Assembly: GCF_021130785.1 (NCBI RefSeq)
Contig: NC_060214.1
Coordinates: forward strand, 106,800,001-106,864,000
Source of the DNA: Homalodisca vitripennis
Lineage: Eukaryota > Arthropoda > Insecta > Hemiptera > Cicadellidae
Reading direction: 5' to 3'
DNA length: 64,000 nucleotides
Shown: positions 1 to 10,449 of the stretch, in pieces
Numbering within the stretch: the stretch's first letter is position 1
Layout of the letters: the number at the start of each line of letters is the position of its first letter
Translations under genes and position numbers: made by a program
The notes under the pieces: generated by a model
Databases searched by the model: none
What the model was told of the DNA's origin: nothing
The model's input: only the letters and a program-made list of their open reading frames with translations

Positions 1-1040
1 ACAAATTGTTCAAGAAGATAGTTATTTGTTCCAGGTATAGGTTATGTAAACGTTACTTTTCAGTTAAATGAAAGTAATGTGATAAATTCCAAGTAATAGC
101 ATAGTTATTCATAAAAATATCTTAAACCACAAAATTAATTATTTGTGTAAAAGTAATAAATAAATTAGTATTAAGGTAAGATTACTAAGGTAATTTAATT
201 AATAAAAAAATTATACTACAAAGTACTTATTTGTATTAAACTTCACACTGAAACGTAACGTTTATTTTCTTTCTAAAAGGACCGTCGTTCCCACTAAACT
301 TATGAATACTTTGACTTACTGTATTTAGTCTTTGTGTTTACAAGCCTGCCTTATCCGCAGACATATGTTATTGTTGTGTTTAAACTGAGGGATTCTAATA
401 AGATAGATAATCTGAGTCGCATCAGATAAGGTAACATATTCTTGTCCTTATGTCCTGCCTTTATCCTGTCGTGTTTTGAACCATGACATCCTAGTTATTG
501 GCAGATACAATATTTAATCGTAATAGATAACACCTGTTTGTATCTAGAAAAATGCACGTGCAAATCTAGAACAATTTTAGTGTCTCTGACATACAAATTA
601 CTTCTTAAACACTATCATTACAAAATACAATTTTAATGTTTTAGAATTTTAACTTCAATTTGATGTAAATTATTGTTGCGTTATAAGTTATATTTTACTT
701 TCACACCAATATTGTTATAATCTGTACTGTGGTACTTTTATACCGTAATAATTTTATAGTGTTACTAAAATCTCATGTATATGAAACGCATATGAAGTTG
801 AGCTAAGGTACAAAAGGTAGGGTAAAGTAAAATCTATTTAAGCGCCTTCGAGCGAGTCGCGATGACAGTTGACGCAACCCGCATGACACTATGCGTGATA
901 TTCTCAGTAAAAGTAAAAATATCTCCCATTAGACCTGTACTGCACGGTGAACGACTATAGCCTACACCGTAGAGCAGCAAAGAAGACGATTGGGATCCGG
1001 CCAATAGTGGTGCGGTGCGTCATCGCTGGAGGATAGATTT
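1..1040. other. AT-rich sequence without a recognised gene
   Basis: I see no coding region or known element here. Most of it is AT-rich. The stretch near 840-1020 is more GC-rich, with several CG dinucleotides, and leads into the duplicated block that begins near 1050. It has no second copy in this window, so I cannot tell whether it belongs to a repeat. Confidence 0.5.
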
Positions 1041-1211
1041 AATTCAATAAAGGCTTCAACCCCGTAATCTAACGTAGTCTCCTCCCTAACAAAGTTCCTT
1101 TCCTCTTCGGCTGATATCCTCTACCATAGTTTCCTTTCATAAAGGCGCTCAGATTATATAAGTGTACGTCATAGTGTACTTTGAAAAGAATTTATTCTTT
1201 TATTCTGTTGT

Positions 1212-1385
1212 GTATTTTCTCAGTCCGAGGTCTCAAGAGCGGGTAAAGAGCCTCTCCTCGCGCCGTGGCGCCAAACAATGGCGGACGGAAGTTGCTACGG
1301 AAACTCCAGTAATTATAGCCACCCCCACTGCCACAATAGCCCTATTATACTGTTAAAAACAAAGGCCTTACTGTAATTATGTCCC
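1212..1385. repeat. Conserved 174-bp core of block C, copy 1
   Basis: This GC-richer core contains GCGCCGTGGCGCCAAACAAT and a CCACCCCCACTGCCACAAT stretch. It aligns without any gap to 13898-14071, with about eight mismatches counted by eye (about 95% identity), although the surrounding block is far more diverged. A 64-codon open frame crosses it on the plus strand, but nothing shows that it is translated. It may be a regulatory or RNA-forming element, or a gene-conversion tract. Confidence 0.7.
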
Positions 1386-2791
1386 GTTGTAGATAGTTTT
1401 ATTGTCCATTACTACACAACGAAGACTGAGTAACTTCGTTCTGGATTTAAGTTTAACATTATTTTGCCTTAAAATTATAAGTATTTTAAAGAAACCCTCT
1501 TCCCTTGTTTTCTTAAATGTAAGCCTTAGATATGTTTTTCTTTGAATTAAGGTAAGGTATAATTGAGTTGTTACAACCATTGTTTAGTTGGAACAAAATA
1601 TATTTTTTTACTTTTACCTTCAAAGCTACAGTACTTAACTGAATATGAATGAAGTGAAAACTTTGATCTCATCAAAGAAATTATAGTCATTTTTTTAAAG
1701 TAAGACATTTAGGCACGTAAGGAAATTGTATATATTGTAATTTAAGGAAAGTAATTTTATTTAATTTTTTCAACTTTTTAATATATAAAAATATGTTTCT
1801 GCCCCTAGTCATCTATCATGTTATAAGTTCTTATCCTTACTTAAAAAGTTTTTCATTAGACCAAATTCAAGGCCACCTTAATATCTGCCTAAAACACCTA
1901 CCACTCCTCGTAGAGTAATAAAACCAAATTCAGTTTTTTCTGTATTCAGAAATGCTATCCATCGGGTTTTGATTAACATTTTCATTACATATTTAAAAAC
2001 ACGTTATCCGAAAACCGATTATGAAACCTTATGCAATATAAGCTCATGATGGGATATATATTTCATAAAGAAGGATAAAAATATTTATTAACACTTTTTG
2101 AAATCAGCAATTCAAGTACTGGGATCATACGTTTTAAATAATCGCGGATGAATTTATATAACATAAGCAAGTGTTAAATTCATATTCATGCGTTATATAT
2201 TTAACTATGTTAGTTATATAAAAAATTATTAGTGATAAAGGGGCGTAAATAGTATATTTTTAAATCAGTTCACTGATCCATACAAAGACTGACTGGTAAA
2301 TGTTTTACCTATTTATAAGATTGGAATTGCTGCTTTTCCATGTTTATTTACACAGAGTATTATTAACACACTGCGAGTTTAATATTAACACATAAATACA
2401 GTGCGCAATATTCTCTTTGTTATGAAACTCATAATGCCGCTCTCTTGTTATAAGATTCTTTCTGCAGTCCTTTGCTCTGGTGACAATAACGGAATGAAGT
2501 AAGTACTTTAGAAAGATAAGTGCAAAAGGAAAAACCCTAAAATGTTTTGCAATGAAGACAACGTATATGGGGAAAATAAATCCGTTAAAAGTTCCGCAGT
2601 TATAAAATAAACGAGTAAAGTTGTATAGATGAAACAAGCACTCATTAATTAGTCCTCATCGAACTCTACTTTTCATTGAACTAGTTTCATTGGAAACTGT
2701 ACTGTACACATTTTTATGACAGTAAGAGGTTTGATCTTGTTAAACAGCTATTATCATGTACAATATGTCAAAACGTTATTTTAATATTATA

Positions 2792-2949
2792 TAGTAAAAA
2801 ATAGTTTTTAAGTTAAATCACTTTTTAAGAAAAAAGTCAGGGAAAAATGAAAAATTTGGTCTGGAAATCAGGGAAAAGTCAGGGAATTTCATTATTGGAC
2901 TCCTGTAGCAACCCTGCAACTAGTAAAAAATCGTTTTTAAGTTAAATAA
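2792..2949. repeat. Small GTCAGGGA-type insertion between direct repeats
   Basis: The imperfect direct repeats 2792-2820 and 2921-2949 (both starting TAGTAAAAAAT) enclose about 100 bp that carries three TCAGGGAA motifs and ends in TGTAGCAACCCTG. Block C copy 2 has no matching insert at the corresponding place. This fits a small transposed segment with a duplicated flank. I associate the TCAGGGAA pattern with dispersed animal repeats but cannot name a family. Confidence 0.45.
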
Positions 2950-3444
2950 CTGCTCCTTTAAAATTACTGAGATTGATTTCGGAGTACCCTAAGGGTCAAT
3001 ACTAAGACCCATCTTGTTTCCTTTGTCCATATACAATATTGTTTCATATTTGAACCATAAAAGCGCTTTTATAAATACCGAGGAATTGTTTTTGTCTTTG
3101 AATTATTATTTAGAGGGAATACAATTAACATTAATACAAGTTTTATCCCATGCATATACAGTTTTTCGATTAGTTAAGACCCTATTTTCAATAAATAAAC
3201 GTTACTATAAACAAAGATAATCAAGGATAAGGTTATTATAAACTACTTAGGAGTTAAATAGAACGTTTAGGTAGTTGTTAGAGACTGCGTTATGTATGCA
3301 AGATGTGGCGTACAACATTTAGTCGTTAGTTTGCTCGGAATGTGGGAGCAATAATAATGTGGAGAGATGGTATTTACGCTAAATGATGTAGAGTATTACT
3401 ACTTCAGGATGTATGACTATCTAATTATATGATCTAACATTTAG

Positions 3445-4965
3445 GTTCTTTCATTCATTCATCTGTTTACCTACATTATAATATCCCATATAAAACAAAT
3501 GTTAAATTAAAAAAAAAAAACTATTTAGATACCTTCTAAGGTTTTTGGGGCCCACGTTTTTGAAAATTACATTCGCATGTCGACTAAACAAATAATGTAC
3601 CTTCACTTTCCACTATTTCCAGATGATATCTTCCATTCCCATGACTGGGATGAAGGGAATATTATTATCAAACCCTTAGAGGCCCTTCTTACCCTTATAT
3701 ACACAAGATTAGAAAACTTTAGAAGGCACCAGCAACTTTATTACAAAGACCAGTACAAATGGAATGAGGGTCACCCGTATTGCCTGTCAACTAATCGACG
3801 GCCTGTATATTATTAAGGATCGGACGAGTCCTTAAGAACCACGTTATGTTCTGTCGAATCCTTTGATAATCCTTTGTATCAGTGTATTTATTTATGATTT
3901 CGAAAAACTCTGTATTAAAGAACAAATGTACATCAAGCTATAAGGTGTTTTATTATTATCTTTAAATTGTTATATTGCCTTAAATTAATGTACACAAAAA
4001 GGAAACTTGTAGTTTTCCTTCCTAACAGGCTCTAGATATAAATTCACAAGTGAGATAAAAAGAGTAAAATAACCATTTTCACAATTTAAGTAAAAAGGTG
4101 CGCGGAGTCGAGAACAGCGCACCGCAGTGTGAAGTCCGGGTTCAGTGGGACACGAGTATGCACTTAGTCGCTGTTTATGCTCATTAATTCTCTTGTTTAT
4201 GTAGAACTCTGCTCAGCTTTTATCTCCCTGCTGTACGTTCGTACCTTGACAATTTGTCTGTTTGCGAGTTAGTTGGAAGATTCAGCACACAATCTGTCAA
4301 TACACATTTTTATAGCTGGACAGTAAAATAAATCGTATCACTGAACACATGCAATAAATTATGAGCATTTATAAAAGTACATTTTCGTTCTGGCCTTATT
4401 TAAGTCCGCAGATTTCGTATTCCGCATAAATAAAATTATTTCCTTTTGTGGTGGAACTGCGCTTCAGTTTAATTTTAAACTTTGCAGAATGCGCAAGCAG
4501 TGCCTTTTCCTAATTGAACTCTGACTTGGTATGACAAAGCGCTTTGTCCTTTATTACGTATCCATCCCCTTGTGCAAAATTACTTAGCACCGTCAACCCA
4601 CATCTTCCTTCTATCAAAGGCAGAGGTAAGTGGGTGCTGTAGGCTATATTGATTTAACTTTATAAAAACTTATCATTAAGAACCTCAATTGCTTCTATGA
4701 CGTTCTCTTTCTCTCAGTTTTAGGGTTTAACTAATACGTATCCAAAAGCCTTTTATTCTGTTAATGTACTTTTGTTGGCCATTCAAAAGAAATCTAAAAT
4801 CTCAATTTATTTAATGGACTGTGTTTGAGTACATAAAATGTATAAACTTTACAAAAAAATCGAAAAGCGTTTGGATGCGTATTAATGCTATCTTTAAAAT
4901 GAGTCATGTCGCATAAATGAATACTAAAATAAAGACGAAGAACTGTTAGAAGTTTATCATTGTTA
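3445..4965. other. Unassigned sequence with one strong hairpin
   Basis: No gene is recognised. A 79-codon plus-strand frame at 3577-3816 is the longest, and it shows no known domain. At 4097-4123 the sequence GGTGCGC, a 13-base loop, then GCGCACC form a perfect 7-bp inverted repeat in a locally GC-rich patch. The rest is AT-rich. Confidence 0.45.
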
Positions 4966-4968
4966 TTG

Positions 4969-5046
4969 TCCTCCTCCGTAGACTAATGGTTATAGTCTCT
5001 GCTCTCTAATTGAGAGATCACGGGTTCAAATCCCGGAGAGGGCCAA
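4969..5046 (+). repeat. tRNA-derived SINE head or tRNA pseudogene
   Basis: The sequence holds both internal RNA polymerase III boxes of a tRNA gene in the right order. A TAGACTAATGG at 4979-4989 fits the A box, and GGTTCAAATCC at 5023-5033 fits the B box exactly. A D arm (GACT/AGTC, 4981-4997), a 4-bp anticodon-type stem (CTCT/AGAG) and a T arm (CGGG/CCCG) can be drawn, ending near GGGCCA. The acceptor stem pairs poorly once the D arm is placed canonically, and the anticodon arm is offset, so it is not an intact tRNA. A related piece lies at 19580-19626, which supports a dispersed tRNA-derived family. Confidence 0.65.
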
Positions 5047-5410
5047 TCATATGTAGACGAAGATTAATAAAACAGTGTATTTCAGAGCGGGCATAGCTAA
5101 CGCTGAGCCTTAAAGAGAGAAAAAACTTTGTTTTATGGAATAAAACTTCTAAAAGGTCGTTACATTACAGCCGGCTCTTAAGAGGATCGATACCAATTTT
5201 GAAAAGATGTAACGAAATTTTTAAATGTCTTTGAATTATATTAGATGGACTATGGATATCTATGCAGTTGGATTCGTTTATAATAAATAGTCTCGAGGTT
5301 AATCTTTGTGGGGGAGGTGTGGATGAAGATTATATGTTTTAGCCAATAATCGATCACCATATCACTTTAAGCCAATCTCAGATAATTGTTCACATGTAAA
5401 AATGCCATAA

Positions 5411-5483
5411 CCAAACCGGGATTCGAACCGGGGTCCCTGGAGTGATAAGCTTCGACGCTAATCACTCGGTTATAAGGAGCCAC
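5411..5483 (-). repeat. tRNA-like element with A and B boxes, minus strand
   Basis: Read on the minus strand, a perfect B box (GGTTCGAATCC, plus-strand 5419-5429) follows an A-box-like TAACCGAGTGA (plus-strand 5462-5472) at tRNA spacing. The T stem is CCGG/CCGG around an 8-base loop, one base too long for a normal tRNA. The A-box region resembles the class with CCGAGTG (Leu/Ser type). I read it as a tRNA-derived SINE head or a decayed tRNA gene, not a working tRNA. Confidence 0.55.
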
Positions 5484-5489
5484 AATATT

Positions 5490-6100
5490 GGGAAGGAAGA
5501 AAGAGATAATACTCTCGGCACAAAACCGTGCAGAGAGTCAGTCACGCGCCACTGTTATAGGACTATCCGCTGGAGCTCGGCACGGTAATTGCGTGACGGT
5601 GGTAAAAAGGGGAAAGGGTAATTGTGGGGGAATTGTTTCCCATTATTAAGAAGACCTTTATTGTTTTATTGTTATTGCTTGTTATTAGTTTTTATGTATA
5701 AAACAGGTTGTACGTGGTTAGATTAGATGTAATGTTAGCTACTTTCTAGTGTATTCAAACAGAGGATGATTCTAATAAAGTGCTCAAATTTGTATTGTAG
5801 ACAAGGGTTTTAGAAAGGTACATTGTAATAAACTGGTTATTATCATTGAATTATTGTTATCTAGAAGATTGAAACTGAAGCGAATCGATAGCAAGAATTC
5901 AATTTATTTATATGCATCCTGTTTGTATTTGTACGTTTTTTCGTGTCCAAACTGGCCTCAGAACATAGTCATGTTTTGTTTTTGTGCGCTTCCGGCAACG
6001 TCTTTTTCTATTTTCTTTGTCGTTTTTTATGGGTAGCTGTTCAGTGTGTTGCGTTTTGTACAGGGTTTTGTCGACCACCAGTCACTAAGATGTCTTCTGC
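5490..6100. other. Unassigned sequence
   Basis: A locally GC-richer patch at 5520-5640 is followed by AT-rich DNA. No domain or second copy is seen in this window. The sequence just before 6106 may belong to the decayed transposon whose coding tail follows. Confidence 0.4.
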
Positions 6101-6105
6101 GGAGA

Positions 6106-6250
6106 AGTGGCCTATGAGATCTCCTGACCTTATCCAGTTTAACTTTTTCTTTGGAGCTACTTAAAAGATATAGTGATCGTGACACCAGAAGACGAGTTAG
6201 AAATACTCGTAGCTCATGTAGCTTCTCGCTTCTGTCACGGTAGCAGAAGT
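6106..6250 (+). pseudogene. Mariner-like transposase C-terminal fragment (frameshifted)
   Basis: The plus strand reads KWPMRSPDLIQFNFFFG and then, after a one-base frame change near 6155, YLKDIVIVTPEDELEILVAH. This matches the end of mariner-type DDE transposases, where WPPRSPDLxPxDFFLWG is followed by YLKDxVY..P....EL and further helices; the D in SPDL is the last catalytic acid of that family. Only this tail is visible: there is no start, no first two catalytic acids and no terminal inverted repeat that I can place. It is a dead fragment of a cut-and-paste DNA transposon and a general sign of an animal genome. Confidence 0.75.
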
Positions 6251-6799
6251 GGAGTATACCAGCATAATGTTTGAAAAAGTTTAGGAAGAGCTCAGTTTTT
6301 ATCTACGCAATCCAATTATTGTCCGTCATCTATACAATAGCTCTTGATAAGAATTTCCCAGTGATTTGAAAATGTTACATATTATGTTTCTCTTGGTGCC
6401 AGGAAGAACTTTATTGATTTTTGGGTCGAGAGGACTAAGGACAGTCCGTCCACCTATGTGATAATTCTTCCCTAACATTTTACGGGGCCCTTCGTTATTC
6501 CGTTGGTTTATTACCAAGTGGAAACGCTGTTGGAATTGTAGTACTAACATTCTATGGAAAACTTTGGCTCCGCCAGAATACTCGGAGGACAGGAAATATC
6601 TTAAATGTTTGACTTTTCAGGGTTTAGAATAAATGTATGTTTTACATCGCTGGTAAAATTTGTTTGAAAATTTCAGTTGGGGCTATCAAAAGTGTTTTGC
6701 ATGCTCACAGCTGAAATCGTCCGACGGCTCAAGTTACGTATACATCAAAATTTTAATTTGGATCACTATAGTATAGTGGAATCATTGGAGGGGCTAAAA

Positions 6800-6990
6800 A
6801 ATTTCATTTCTGTCCGTCTGTTTGATAATACGATATCTCTTAAATGAAATGACCTTGAAATTTTGCGTGAAACATTATTCGTATAAGAATGAGTTCTATG
6901 ATCGTGCATGCTACTCTACGAGATGTAGATGAGCGTTGGCGAATATGTTCACATTGTCTTGGGTAACCATAATGACAACGAGGAAAGTGA
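6800..6990 (+). repeat. Dispersed repeat alpha, copy 1
   Basis: The stretch begins with TCTGTCCGTCTG and ACGATATCTC, continues with AAATTTTGCGTGAAAC, and reaches TGGGTAACCATAATGA. The same order occurs at 12560-12770 (CTGTCTATCTGCC, CGATATCTTGAGAACGAACT, TTTTTGCATGAAGC, TGGGTAACCGTGATGG). The copies are strongly diverged. No coding region is visible, and the family is not identified. Confidence 0.5.
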
Positions 6991-6999
6991 AAAGAAGAA

Positions 7000-8370
7000 C
7001 ATTTTTAGACTCCGTAACTCCGTAAAGTTACGTGATTTGAATATGTCACATTTTTATGCTTAGACTAAAACGAAAAATTAATAAGGTCAATGCTAAAGTC
7101 AATGACAAAATTTGATTTTAGCACATTCTTGCGTTGTAGTACTCTTCTTAGGTCACTTGGTTTTTATTTATTTGAACATTGCTATGAAAAGTAAGTTAAT
7201 ATTTTAATGTATTATCTGGCACGATATCTGGAGAAAGATTTCATTTTTAGACATTATATTTTACGTAAATTATATTATCTACATAGACAAGGAAAGTTCA
7301 CTTCTATTTCCAAGATAAGTGTCCCGATTTCTATCCCTCCATGTTTATCCTTAAAAAAACTAAACAGAGTGCATCCATACTTTTATATAATTATAATTTG
7401 TATAATTATTCATTGGTGGAGTTTTAAATTTGTTAAATAATTAATTAATTAGGTAATTTTGGGTGCAGTTGTGTTTTCTGCTCTTCGATATATTTTAATT
7501 TTTAGAATTACATATATATTGTTTATTTTCAAAAAAAAATCCACGTTTTCCAGTTTTTAGCAATACGTTACATATAATCTCAGAGGATTTAAGCGTAATG
7601 ATTATGTCGATAATAATAAGATAATAAAATAGACCTGCATATTCTTGGTCAAACTCCCTTTTCTTATAGGAAATAGTGATAATAAAGTATCTAAATATAT
7701 GTTTGATCACTATAACCGTTATGGTTTTTGTTTCGATATTCTGTTTTCATAACTATGAAAATTAACTTTAAAGAAGTCTAAAACTATATTTTTTTAAAAT
7801 TTTAATATAAATTAAGAAAAACCCCTATTTGATTTTAGTTTACTTATCATTGTAATCCGTTTTAAGAACAGCCAGCCTATTACGGAAAGAATAAGCGTGT
7901 GCATTTCTTATTCAGTAAATACAGACAAGCTTCACTTTTATTCCAAGTGTTATTTATTAATTTCACATTCTCATAGTTAAGATGTGTATAGTGTTTGAGA
8001 TTGGGTCCAGCACAGTATTGTCGTGACAAATGAACGGTACTCCAACAAGAACTTAGTCTCTACAATTCATCATGATGATTTAGTAATCGAGTCGACTCTG
8101 TGGGTTTGTACCGTAGTTAGTGATTGGTCAGTGGTTATACATTACCAGCTTCGTAACGGCTACTCCGTTATCAAAGTTACTTTAACTATTATAATCCATT
8201 GCAGCCACAAGAAACAGACCTACTTGCATTATAGTCTAGGTGCCAAGAGATTATTTGCTTTTTTATAAGCACACAACTGGTTTTTCTTACAGGAATCTTT
8301 CTACGAAAGAAATCGATCGTCAGCCTCGTTAGTTTTGATGGTCTAAATGGGAGGGTATCGAATAGGTTAA
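7000..8370. other. AT-rich sequence without a recognised gene
   Basis: Several frames of 60-81 codons occur (for example 7207-7440, 7495-7710 and 8023-8268). They are as expected for random AT-rich DNA and show no domain, no repeat partner in the window and no splice pattern that I can support. Confidence 0.5.
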
Positions 8371-8374
8371 CATA

Positions 8375-8750
8375 TGAAACGATACTTTTTTTCTCAGATT
8401 ATATATTTTTCCGAGCTTGTGCACCTAAAACTAACCGTCACACAAATAAACAATAGTCATGTCATCGTCCAAAAAACTGAAAGTCTGTTACATTCAGGAT
8501 CTGTATATGACTACATTGATGCCGGTTTAACATTTATTTACAGGTCTGACTATTAGTTTAAAAGTGTCTAATTAAAAAAATATACTTTTTTATCGTTACT
8601 TTTTTGATACTTTCCCATTTCGACCACCACCAAGTTAGCCTGGCTTACAATTGATTTATTCTTAGAGAAGATGTTGCTATCAATGTGAAGAAAAAACTAT
8701 TTTGGGTGCTTATACACTGCAAATCGGCTCTCAATTATTACTAGTTCTGG
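8375..8750. repeat. Dispersed repeat beta, copy 1
   Basis: This segment is colinear with 22960-23330. Shared landmarks are ACAAATAAACAATAGT against ACAAATAATAGTTAT, and TTGATACTTTCCCATTTCGACC against TTTGATACCCTTCCATTTCG. Next come CCTGGCT against CGGCTGGCT, then a loose ACTGCAAAT-type phrase. A third partial copy lies at 13150-13290. Identity is low but the order is kept. The class is unknown and no coding capacity is seen. Confidence 0.55.
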
Positions 8751-8754
8751 AATA

Positions 8755-9895
8755 TTAGTTTGGTAATGCATCAATGGTTTTATGTATTTAAGCTTCAACA
8801 AAATCTTCCCTTCAACCCAAGGAGTCCTCTGTGGTAATGCCGTCCATTTCGGGTCAGTTAAAACAACTTTTAGTCTAGGCCTTCAACGTACACTTCCTGA
8901 ACGTAGAAACAAAGAAAAAACATTTCATCCATAACTTCAAAAGGACATGTAGGCAAAGTAAAATTTTGGGTAATCTCGTCATTAGCGCCCTTCCTCCCAC
9001 AATATAACGGTTTGAAGATTAACAAACAGATTTCTTTTCAGATCGTGTATAAAATATAACATTTATCAATATTGGTTATACGAGAGTGCATAACATCTCG
9101 AGATTAAGTAAAAGAGTGGGCTAAAACAGCTACAACTTCACCTCAAAATAGAGGGGTATTTCATTTACCTTTTTTTTAAATATAATTGCTGTATTGATGG
9201 GATTAGCAGATTTGTAATAAATTCTTAATATGGTTATGCATTAACTATTTTCTTAGAAAATTATCGATACAGTTAAATTTCCCAGAATAACGTAAAAAAT
9301 AATTGATGAAGAAAACTTACCTCCTTAATAAGTCGCTACAACACGTTTATAAAGTTTTCTTCAAATTGAACCGCATATTTTCATTATATGCAACGAAAGA
9401 ATCTATAACAAGTTCAGTTGGAAGAAGTAAATTGAAAGTTCAGTTCAGTTTAACTCAATTGAATAAATGAAATAAGAACTTTGGTGAATTAAGAATCAGG
9501 CAGATTTAACAGAAATTTAATCTCCCATAACTCAAAACTACGTTCATGTATACACTAAGAACAGTTTTGGAATAATTATTTACTGTACAATATTTCGTTA
9601 TTATTACAACTTTCTCAAGTACACAAGTATAAACGTACACTGTAAAATAATAAACAAAACCAAAAGAAGAAACACCTGATAACAGACTTTCTAATTGTAG
9701 AATTTTGTTGATTTGTTGTTTTTTGTTGTTGATTTTTCTATAAAAAATATACAACATAATATAATTTTGGATTTAGGTAACTTTAGTAGATCAGAATGTA
9801 AGAATTTAAGTGGAAAGTAGCTGGAAAGTGGAAGTTATGTTAAATGTATGGTTGTTTGATTTTAATATCTGTTCTTGTGCCAATTCATTATTCCT
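8755..9895. other. AT-rich sequence without a recognised gene
   Basis: I see no domain or structural RNA. An 83-codon minus-strand frame (9506-9757) is low in complexity and unrecognised. The right end may include the 3' untranslated region of the Penelope-like fragment that follows on the minus strand. Confidence 0.4.
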
Positions 9896-9900
9896 TACAT

Positions 9901-10440
9901 TTAAACAATTTCGAGAGCTATTTTCACAAAGTGTAATTTATGCTTATTGCTTTTGAATTTATAGCAATCCTCAAAGCTTTTGTTATGATGAATAGGATAA
10001 ATGGCTACTGGTTTTTCATCATTGTGATTAATTGTAAAACGGTGACCGGTCATTCTTGCCCGCAAAGAGTTTGAGGTTTGCCCAATGTAGTCCTGGAGAC
10101 AAAACCTACAGATTAGCTGGTAAATTGCATTTTGGAGGTACAATCCAATTTACTAGTTATTGGATAAGTTTTTAGTGAAGCCACCAGTAATACCACAACT
10201 TGGTTTATTACGTAGTTCACAGTTTTCTTTTTTCAACACGAATTTTGGGCCTTACAAGCGTATTCTTCAAATTGTGAGGTCTCATAAATACTATTCTAAG
10301 TGGCCTGGACAATAATTTGTCTGTTAAGGGTGAGTCTGTTAAAACTTCGTAGCCAAATTTCGTCACCTTATTAGATCTGTGCAAACCAGGATAAAATTTT
10401 ATCATACAATTTTCTTTTCAGGTTGTCTGATCTGCAGGTT
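9901..10440 (-). pseudogene. Penelope-like retroelement: GIY-YIG endonuclease end, frameshifted
   Basis: On the minus strand, 10143-9901 encodes IYQLICRFCLQDYIGQTSN followed by LRARMTGHR. This is the GIY-YIG endonuclease pattern (IY.L.C..C...YIGQT...LR.R...H) found at the C-terminus of Penelope-like elements. Upstream, 10405-10217 encodes RPHNLKNTLVRPKIR, matching the conserved R..NL...LVR.K linker between reverse transcriptase and endonuclease in that group. A different frame then supplies NCELRNKPSCG, so at least two frameshifts separate the pieces. The reverse transcriptase itself is missing or unrecognisable, so this is a 5'-truncated, inactive copy. Confidence 0.85.
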
Positions 10441-10449
10441 CAACAGGAT

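Larger units (their letters stand above)
1050..3440. repeat. Duplicated block C, copy 1
   Basis: This ~2.3-kb block recurs in the same order and orientation at about 13740-16150. Anchors seen by eye are a pyrimidine-rich stretch at 1070-1140, the core at 1212-1385, a stretch at 2370-2470 running from CGAGTTTAATATTAACAC to TTATAAGATTCTTT, the phrase TTTCGGAGTACC near 2978, and the end near 3271-3420 (GTAGTTGTTAGAGACTGCG). Between anchors the copies are strongly diverged, with many indels. No long open frame is shared, so I call it a noncoding or decayed repeat of unknown class. Confidence 0.75.

Noticed and set aside
4969..5046. Functional tRNA-Ile(AAT)
   Set aside because: A CTAATTG loop can be drawn, but the anticodon arm is offset by extra bases and the acceptor stem does not pair when the D arm is canonical.
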